DNA of 10,879 nt from an uncultured Alphaproteobacteria bacterium (GTDB lineage Bacteria > Pseudomonadota > Alphaproteobacteria > UBA7985 > CAJQQZ01): contig CAJQQJ010000229.1 in assembly GCA_905480445.1 (NCBI GenBank), positions 1 through 10,879 of the forward strand. Direction: 5' to 3'. Shown here piece after piece: positions 6,284 to 10,879 of this stretch. Made by a program: the position numbers and the translations under genes. Every line of letters starts with the position of its first letter. Within the stretch, counting starts at the first letter, position 1. The notes under the pieces are model-generated. The model saw only the letters and a program-made list of their open reading frames with translations, did not search any database and was not told the DNA's origin.

Positions 6284-8001
6284 TGGAAATCGAACATATC
6301 AAAACCGATGTCCTCATCCTTGGCGCTGGTGGCGCAGGCCTTTTCGCAGCACTACACGCCAAACAGGCCAATCCTGACCTAGATGTCACCATTGCCTCTA
6401 AAGGATTGCTCGGCAAGTCTGGCTGCACACGTATGGTGCAGGGTGGTTACAACGTTGCACTAGGGCCAGGTGATTCGGTCGAACGCCACTTCATGGATAC
6501 GATCGAGGGAGGCAAATGGCTGCCAAGGCAAGACATTGCTTGGACCCTGATTGAAACTGCCGTTGAACGTGTGCAGGAACTCGAAAACGAGCTAGGCTGC
6601 TTCTTTGATCGTAACCCCGACGGCAATCTTCACTTCAAGGCCTTTGCCGGTCAGACCTACGACCGTACCGTTCATAAATCAGACTTGACCGGCATCGAAA
6701 TCATTGGTCGCTTGATGGAACAGGTCTGGGCACTGGACATCAATCGCCTGGAAGAACACAGAGCAATCGAGTTGGTTCCCGCCAAAGACGGTTCAGGTAT
6801 CGCTGGCGTGTTAATGATTGACGTTCGAACCGGTGGTTACCGCTTCGTTCAAGCTCAGACTGTCATGCTCGGCACCGGTGGCGGGCCTTCCATGTATCGC
6901 TACCATACACCCTCGGGTGACAAGACCTGTGACGGTCTTGATATGGCGCTGAGATACGGCCTCAAGTTGCGTGATATGGAAATGGTGCAGTTCCATCCCA
7001 CGGGGCTGCTTGGCGGCCCCGACACGCGCATGACAGGCACAGTGCTTGAAGAAGGCCTGCGTGGTGCGGGCGGTTGGTTGGTCAACGGTGAGGGTGAGCG
7101 TTTCATGGAGCGTTATGATCCGAAGCTGGAACGAGCAACACGCGATATCGTCAGCCGTTCGATTTATTCCGAAATGCGTGAAGGCCGGACGACACCACAA
7201 GGCGGCATCTACATCCATATGGAACACATGGGACCTGAAAAGGTTGAAGCCATGTTTCCGGGCATGGTCAAACGCTGCGCTGACTGCGGTTTCTCTCTAC
7301 CGCGCAACGAAGTCGAGATTGTACCGACGGCTCACTACCTGATGGGCGGTGTCGAATTCGAATGCGATGCCTCAACAGTTAGCCCAGGTCTTTATGCTGC
7401 AGGAGAGGATTGTGGTGGTGCGCATGGTGCAAACCGGCTTGGCGGGAATGGTGTTGCAAACTCCACGGTGTTTGGCGGGATAGCCGGTGATTCTATGGCC
7501 GCATTCATTGCCAAAGAAGGCATTCTTCGCGATCCCGACACAAGCATGATAGACCAAGCAATAGCCCGCTGTGAAAAGCCCTTCTCCGTTAAAGGTGGCA
7601 ACTGTCACGAACTGCGCGAGAAGCTTTCCAACACAATGTGGGACCAGGTCGGCATTCTCCGCAATGAGAAAGATCTAGAAGCTGCTCAAGAAACGCTGAA
7701 GACTTATCAGGCTGAGCTGTCAGATATTGGGATACCCATCGAGGATCGGCGTTTCAATCTGACTTGGCACGACAGGCTCAACATGGATTCACTTATGTCC
7801 ATGTCTGAGGTTATCACTGTCGCTTCCTTAGCCAGAGAAGACAGCCGAGGTGCCCATTTCAGAGAAGACTTCCCTGAGACAGGTGACCTCGACAAAACAA
7901 ACTACACTCAGATTTACCTCCAGGGCGAGGAATTGAAACTGGAGACCCCTCCTGTTGAATTCACACACGTTTCCCCTGGCAACACTTTGATCAAGGAGTA
8001 A
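6283..8001 (+). CDS. Flavoprotein subunit of an SDH/FRD-like complex (SdhA/FrdA/NadB family), atypical active site
   Basis: A 572-residue catalytic subunit that should interconvert a saturated and an unsaturated dicarboxylate through FAD. The N-terminal FAD site is DVLILGAGGAGLFAA. Core catalytic positions are present: His238 (QFHPTG), Glu257, Arg287 (RDIVSR, the proton-relay Arg), His351 (AHYLMGG), Arg385 (GANRLGGN), and SRGAHFREDFP near the C-terminus. Two features are odd. Cys48 (GCTRMVQGG) replaces the His that carries covalent FAD in SDH and FRD, so FAD is probably non-covalent as in L-aspartate oxidase. Glu256 replaces the usual Thr/Ser before the conserved Glu (EEGLRG instead of TEGCRG), a residue that contacts a substrate carboxylate. 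The presence of B, C and D subunits argues against a NadB role. The start at 6283 overlaps the previous stop by one base. Confidence 0.88.
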   Translation: MEIEHIKTDVLILGAGGAGLFAALHAKQANPDLDVTIASKGLLGKSGCTRMVQGGYNVALGPGDSVERHFMDTIEGGKWLPRQDIAWTLIETAVERVQELENELGCFFDRNPDGNLHFKAFAGQTYDRTVHKSDLTGIEIIGRLMEQVWALDINRLEEHRAIELVPAKDGSGIAGVLMIDVRTGGYRFVQAQTVMLGTGGGPSMYRYHTPSGDKTCDGLDMALRYGLKLRDMEMVQFHPTGLLGGPDTRMTGTVLEEGLRGAGGWLVNGEGERFMERYDPKLERATRDIVSRSIYSEMREGRTTPQGGIYIHMEHMGPEKVEAMFPGMVKRCADCGFSLPRNEVEIVPTAHYLMGGVEFECDASTVSPGLYAAGEDCGGAHGANRLGGNGVANSTVFGGIAGDSMAAFIAKEGILRDPDTSMIDQAIARCEKPFSVKGGNCHELREKLSNTMWDQVGILRNEKDLEAAQETLKTYQAELSDIGIPIEDRRFNLTWHDRLNMDSLMSMSEVITVASLAREDSRGAHFREDFPETGDLDKTNYTQIYLQGEELKLETPPVEFTHVSPGNTLIKE

Positions 8002-8004
8002 GAC

Positions 8005-8967
8005 ATGATCTCCAATCAAACCATTGAGCAAGCGGCCTATGAAATCATGGGTCGGGCTGCGATCGATATTCCAGACGATTATCTCTCTGGCATCAAGGGC
8101 ATGGTCAACACGGAAGAAGGTGATCTATCAGCTTTTGTCCTTGGCGCTATGCTCGAGAACTACGAGGCAGCAACCGAAGATCGTCGGCCAATGTGCGCCG
8201 ACACTGGCTTGCCGCGTTACTACATCAAGGTTGGTAATGAGGCCAAATTTGATGGCGGTTTTATTGGCTTGGAACGCGCTCTACGTTCAGCAACCGCCAG
8301 AGCAACCCATGATGTACCCCTAAGGCCCAACCGTGTTCATCCACTTTGGCGCACTGACCATAACAACAATTGTGGCCTCAACTCGCCAGAAGTCGAATGG
8401 TCCTTTGAGCCCGACGCCGATTGGATCGATATTACGACTGTCCACAAGGGCGGTCTTTTTGGATCAGACTACCGCATGCTCTTTCCTGGTGACGGTATCG
8501 ATGGCATCAAGCGCTTCTTCTTAGATACCTTGATTGCCTTCGGAAAACGCGGCCTCGCATGCCAACCAGCCATCGTTGGCATAGGTCTCGGCGGTTCCAA
8601 GGACATCTGCATGGTACTTGGCAAACAAGCCGCTTGCCTTAGAACTGTTGGGGACAAAAACCCAGACCCCAAAGTCGCGGAACTTGAAGCCGAGCTAAAA
8701 GAGCTCGGCAACTCAATCGGTATGGGTGCTATGGGATTTGTTGGCTCGTCAATGGTTGTCGATTGCCACATCGAATGTGGCTTTACACACACCGGCGGCA
8801 TGCCAATCTCTATCCATACCTTCTGTCTGTCGTCTAGGCGTGCAACGGCCCGCCTTCACGCCGACGGCACGATAGAACACCGCACTGACCCACAATGGTT
8901 TACCCCTTACATGAGACGGGAGGGCATCGAATGGTCGAACGACGCAAGCTCAAAAAAGTCAGCCTAA
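8005..8967 (+). CDS. Class I hydro-lyase alpha subunit (L-tartrate dehydratase/fumarase TtdA type)
   Basis: A 320-residue subunit that holds the catalytic [4Fe-4S] cluster of a two-subunit class I fumarase/tartrate dehydratase. By alignment from memory with E. coli TtdA, the cluster cysteines are Cys64 (MCADTGLP), Cys186 (LACQPAIVG) and Cys274 (TFCLSSRR). Asp66 in the CADTG motif and His262 in FTHTGGMP are also conserved. GIGLGGSKD and the NPDPKVAELEAEL segment match the family. The reaction is reversible trans-hydration of an enoic dicarboxylate; fumarate/malate, mesaconate/citramalate and tartrate/oxaloacetate are possible pairs. A clean AAGGAG ribosome-binding site precedes ATG 8005, three bases after the flavoprotein stop. 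Its 3' end overlaps the beta subunit start by 37 bp. Confidence 0.88.
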   Translation: MISNQTIEQAAYEIMGRAAIDIPDDYLSGIKGMVNTEEGDLSAFVLGAMLENYEAATEDRRPMCADTGLPRYYIKVGNEAKFDGGFIGLERALRSATARATHDVPLRPNRVHPLWRTDHNNNCGLNSPEVEWSFEPDADWIDITTVHKGGLFGSDYRMLFPGDGIDGIKRFFLDTLIAFGKRGLACQPAIVGIGLGGSKDICMVLGKQAACLRTVGDKNPDPKVAELEAELKELGNSIGMGAMGFVGSSMVVDCHIECGFTHTGGMPISIHTFCLSSRRATARLHADGTIEHRTDPQWFTPYMRREGIEWSNDASSKKSA

Positions 8968-9608
8968 ACATTCCGGCAAGTGCAGAAGATATTGCGGCAC
9001 TTGAATTAGGGTCGATTGTTTTTCTCAGCGGCGTTGTCTACACGGCCCGCGAAGGTGTGTACAAGCGTGTACTAGAAGACCGTGAACAGATACCGGCGAA
9101 TCTTACAGCCGTTTCCAACGCTAATTTCCATTGCTCCCCTGCCGCGGCTCCTGACGGCAAGGGTGGATATCGGATTGGTGGTGTCACTGCGACGGCATCC
9201 TTTAGATTTTCCAAATGGATGGCCGACTGGCTAGACTTGACTGGCACCAAGATTGTGATCGGAAAAGGTGGCATGTCCGCTGATGATTACAAAACTGTTC
9301 TGGCACCTAGAGGTGCTGTCTATTTGACGACGGTTGGTTACGGCACTGGGGCCCTCTTAGGCCGGGGTGTCAAGGGTGTACGAGATGTCCTTTGGCTCGA
9401 TGAAATGGGTATTGCCCAGGCCATGTGGCAGTTCGAAGTCGAAAACTTCGGGCCATTTCTAGTAGATTCAGATCTCGAAGGAAACTCGTTGTTCGCAGAA
9501 CAAGGAGAGCTAGTGAACCAGAATATTGAGAAGCTCTATGAAGGGCTAAAACCTCCTGCTCTGCACCGCTACGGCGAGACGGGTGATCGAAAGAAGGAAG
9601 TTATTTAG
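8931..9608 (+). CDS. Class I hydro-lyase beta subunit (L-tartrate dehydratase/fumarase TtdB type)
   Basis: A 225-residue partner of the preceding subunit. Family landmarks include LSGVVYTAR with Arg40, GTKIVIGKGG with Lys112, and MWQFEVENFGPFLVDSDLEGN near the C-terminus, close to the TtdB pattern. Compared with the usual GPTTSxRM signature, this protein has TATASFRF: Thr88 and Arg92 are kept but the Gly-Pro is lost, and the normal RD...H after the first strand is REGVY (Glu41, Tyr44). A tail of about 20 residues after the last family segment makes it somewhat longer than E. coli TtdB. The start at 8931 is supported by a strong GGGAGG site seven to eight bases upstream. An in-frame ATG at 8895 lacks such a site and would lengthen the overlap. 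The last gene of the operon. Confidence 0.87.
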   Translation: MVERRKLKKVSLNIPASAEDIAALELGSIVFLSGVVYTAREGVYKRVLEDREQIPANLTAVSNANFHCSPAAAPDGKGGYRIGGVTATASFRFSKWMADWLDLTGTKIVIGKGGMSADDYKTVLAPRGAVYLTTVGYGTGALLGRGVKGVRDVLWLDEMGIAQAMWQFEVENFGPFLVDSDLEGNSLFAEQGELVNQNIEKLYEGLKPPALHRYGETGDRKKEVI

Positions 9609-9638
9609 CTTTGAAATCCGCGTGAGGACTTGAAGCTA
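9606..9638 (+). terminator. Imperfect hairpin at the operon end, weak terminator candidate
   Basis: TAGCTT at 9606-9611 pairs with AAGCTA at 9633-9638, and the stem can continue inward with G-U pairs and TCC/GGA around a GCGTGA loop. It begins in the stop codon of the beta subunit gene. No T-run follows, so it may be a processing or 3'-end protecting hairpin rather than an intrinsic terminator. Confidence 0.25.
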
Positions 9639-9829
9639 CAGTGACGCCATAGTCTATTGTTGGGCTGTCAATTGACTCAAATGCGAACGTCCAGCAATTG
9701 GTGGGATTACTTGCGAATACTCTATTTATAGCTTTTATACTTAAACGAAGATTTATTTATACTTTTTCATAAGAAAAGTCATGTTTTTCCGACTCGGGAC
9801 TTGCAAAAGCTGAAATATGAAGTAAAAAA

Positions 9830-9866
9830 GGCGGCAGTATCTGAAGCGCAAAAAGATACTGCCGCC
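9830..9866 (-). terminator. Rho-independent terminator for minus-strand transcription
   Basis: A perfect 13-bp inverted repeat, GGCGGCAGTATCT (9830-9842) and AGATACTGCCGCC (9854-9866), with an 11-base loop. On the minus strand the GC-rich stem is followed at once by six T residues (plus-strand A-run 9824-9829), the classic intrinsic terminator. There is no T-run on the plus-strand side, so it works in the minus direction only. The nearest clear minus-strand gene stops about 400 bp upstream of it. Confidence 0.85.
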
Positions 9867-9905
9867 GAAGAGCCACTCTCCGGTTAAGAAGAGTAGACTT
9901 TGACT

Positions 9906-9989
9906 TTAGGTTATGTTGATAGTATGCGCGCCGTTACCAAAAGAGCGCCATCTATCAACTTCACCGATAAGAACAAGGGTAGACAGCAT
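9906..9989 (-). other. Short minus-strand reading frame ending 40 bp before the terminator
   Basis: From ATG 9989 this frame gives 27 residues (MLSTLVLIGEVDRWRSFGNG then six more) and stops at 9906-9908. The frame is open from 10055, and a TTG at 9995 has a GAGGA-type site about ten bases upstream. The placement of stop codon then terminator is typical of a gene end, so this may be a tiny gene, the eroded 3' end of a lost gene, or a coincidence inside a non-coding RNA. I recognise no family. Confidence 0.2.
9915..9959. repeat. Inverted repeat / hairpin
   Basis: GTTGATAG at 9915-9922 is the exact reverse complement of CTATCAAC at 9952-9959. Three more pairs (ATG/CAT) can form after a one-base bulge, giving about an 11-bp stem. 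It lies inside the possible minus-strand transcript that ends at the 9830 terminator, and overlaps the short reading frame there. Confidence 0.45.
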
Positions 9990-10044
9990 CTCCAATGACG
10001 CTTCTTCCTCTTGTGAAAATTTACAAACAAATAATATCAAACAT

Positions 10045-10133
10045 ACTCGAAGCCATCAGCCGCTCAGCACTATACTGCGAGCAACTTTATCCAAAAATTG
10101 TGTTTCGACCGTTACCGGTCGTGCGCTTCGAGT
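10045..10133. repeat. Nested inverted repeats, possible three-way-junction RNA or DNA cruciform
   Basis: The outer arms ACTCGAAGC (10045-10053) and GCTTCGAGT (10125-10133) are perfect 9-bp complements. Inside are two hairpins: GCTC-A-GCA / TGC-GAGC at 10062-10082 (seven pairs, one bulged A, loop CTATAC) and CGACCG / CGGTCG at 10106-10121 (loop TTAC). Together they make a closed three-helix fold of 89 bases. It does not fit a tRNA. Strand is not determinable from the fold alone; the downstream terminator favours the minus strand. Confidence 0.35.
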
Positions 10134-10272
10134 TGTAGTCAATGTTAAACCCGATATTGTTCTTTTTATTAGGCGGGCTTTTACGTCAATTCAATATAAG
10201 CGAATCTAGTTGAAATTTTGCGTTCAACAACACCCATATTTAGTAGTAATCGGTCTTTTTTGGGTGAAAATA

Positions 10273-10879
10273 TCAGTATTTTCCAATTAAATTTAAGAAC
10301 CAGCCATAATCATCTTGGTCGATTCGCATTAAATCATCTGAGAAGCGCGAGAAATTAAACCCACCACCCAGTTTGACATTCTCTCCAAAGTGACGGTAAA
10401 CGCCGACTAGACCGCCGAAACGGGCATTTTCAACAGGTGCTAGATAGAGAGCGCGGCCTTCCGCCAAAGCATCCCATTGGTCAAGCAAGTGGAAATCCAT
10501 CCGAATAACACCCAAGTGGGCCTCTGCGCTGAACCAGTCGTCGCTTGTTCTTGACGTTGTTTGTTCGCCATATTTGAAACCATACTTGCCGCCCAGCGTG
10601 AGGTAGCGATTGAGATTAACAGCGACATCGGCTGACAAAGCGTGAGCTCTTTGCTTGTAATTAGAAGTATTGTCGTCACTGTTGATCTGCTGAGATGGCG
10701 GCAGATCATGCAGGAACCGGTATTTGGCCATGAAATTCACATGATCGTTGTTAACTGGCCGGTGAACCAAACTTACAGAACTCTCTACGAATTCGCCGTC
10801 AAATGTGCCAAAGGCATCTTGATCTGATTGACTGAGTGCGGCGGCGGCTCGTACTTGTAACTTCCAACCCTCGTCAATT
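10273..10879 (-). CDS. C-terminal outer-membrane beta-barrel of a larger protein, 5' end outside window
   Basis: The reading frame is open from the right edge (IDEGWKLQVRAAAAL...) to the stop at 10273, about 200 residues, so internal TTG or ATG codons are not the true start. The sequence alternates polar and hydrophobic residues in short strands rich in Gly, Tyr and Phe (TLGGKYGFKYG, LGVIRMDFHL, VKLGGGFNFSRFSDD) and ends WFLNLIGKY, with a terminal aromatic residue as used for BAM-dependent outer-membrane insertion. It resembles the barrel found at the C-terminus of large surface or repeat-domain proteins of Gram-negative bacteria. The function of the missing N-terminal part cannot be seen. 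No terminator lies right behind the gene; the nearest one on this strand is at 9830-9866. Confidence 0.72.
   Translation of the reverse strand, partial: IDEGWKLQVRAAAALSQSDQDAFGTFDGEFVESSVSLVHRPVNNDHVNFMAKYRFLHDLPPSQQINSDDNTSNYKQRAHALSADVAVNLNRYLTLGGKYGFKYGEQTTSRTSDDWFSAEAHLGVIRMDFHLLDQWDALAEGRALYLAPVENARFGGLVGVYRHFGENVKLGGGFNFSRFSDDLMRIDQDDYGWFLNLIGKY

Larger units (their letters stand above)
9609..10272. other. Gene-poor intergenic region, 664 bp
   Basis: No convincing protein gene is found between the hydro-lyase beta gene and the minus-strand barrel gene. The stretch 9715-9790 is very AT-rich. The rest holds a strong minus-strand terminator (9830-9866), a short minus-strand frame ending at 9906, and inverted repeats at 9915-9959 and 10045-10133. 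A plus-strand open frame at 9913-10209 has a Ser/Thr/Arg-rich, non-globular product and is not called. Confidence 0.6.

Noticed and set aside
6811..7227. 138-codon minus-strand frame inside the flavoprotein gene
   Set aside because: It lies wholly antisense to a well-conserved gene whose catalytic motifs are intact; it is a shadow frame.
6283..8001. L-aspartate oxidase (NadB) as the identity of the flavoprotein
   Set aside because: The missing FAD-linking His fits NadB, but the gene sits in an operon directly after iron-sulfur and heme anchor subunits, which NadB does not use.
9715..9790. AT-rich stretch as a replication origin or promoter cluster
   Set aside because: No repeated initiator boxes are visible, and no promoter with acceptable -35/-10 spacing could be matched to a downstream gene.
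10045..10133. Possible tRNA or integron attC site
   Set aside because: The stem lengths and loops do not fit a tRNA cloverleaf (no T-loop or anticodon arm). A GTTAAAC at 10144-10150 resembles an attC core, but I found no matching partner core.
9913..10209. Plus-strand open frame of 98 codons in the intergenic region
   Set aside because: The product is Ser/Thr/Arg-rich with no domain-like pattern or good ribosome-binding site, and the frame runs across hairpins that point to minus-strand use.
10201..10272. CACCC/GGGTG pair with a T-run as terminator of the barrel gene
   Set aside because: The stem is only five pairs with a loop of about 26 bases, and the T-run is on the wrong side for minus-strand termination.

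Overview
The window looks like ordinary chromosomal DNA from a Gram-negative alphaproteobacterium, probably marine. This rests on the moderate GC content, the outer-membrane barrel end at the right edge, the proteobacterial-type ArgE, and the style of the succinate dehydrogenase-like and tartrate dehydratase-like genes. A Kiloniella/Rhodospirillales-like host is my guess from general resemblance and was not tested. I see no rRNA, tRNA, insertion sequence, phage gene or CRISPR array.

Left part (1-3277). The 3' part of an acetylornithine deacetylase gene (argE type) enters from the left edge. A small unknown ORF follows four bases after its stop. The tail of that ORF overlaps, tail to tail by 58 bp, a minus-strand gene for a saccharopine-dehydrogenase-like Rossmann protein with a DUF4166-type C-terminus. 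A 194-bp divergent promoter region (3084-3277) then separates this gene from the main operon. It contains a CGACA-N4-TGTCG dyad and an 8-bp palindrome.

Centre (3278-9608). Seven tightly packed plus-strand genes form one apparent operon: a thiamine-diphosphate (ThDP) enzyme of the acetolactate synthase superfamily, an iron-sulfur subunit, two small membrane-anchor subunits, a flavoprotein subunit (together a complete succinate dehydrogenase/fumarate reductase-like complex in the order B-C-D-A), and the alpha and beta subunits of a class I hydro-lyase (L-tartrate dehydratase/fumarase family). Gaps are 0-3 bp or short overlaps, so the genes are almost certainly co-transcribed and partly translationally coupled. 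The redox complex is not a textbook SDH. The flavoprotein has Cys where the FAD-linking His should be, and Glu at a substrate-binding Thr position. The two anchors carry four transmembrane His arranged as expected for two b hemes. The beta hydro-lyase subunit has lost the usual GPTTS active-site signature. Together this suggests a dedicated dicarboxylate pathway (saturated acid to enoic acid to hydroxy acid, with a 2-oxo-acid ThDP step) that parallels the TCA segment but probably uses another substrate. That is inference.

Right part (9609-10879). About 660 bp contain no convincing gene. They hold a near-ideal rho-independent terminator for minus-strand transcription, a short minus-strand reading frame ending 40 bp before it, and several nested inverted repeats including a possible three-way-junction RNA fold. 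The right edge carries the C-terminal outer-membrane beta-barrel of a larger minus-strand protein that continues beyond the window.
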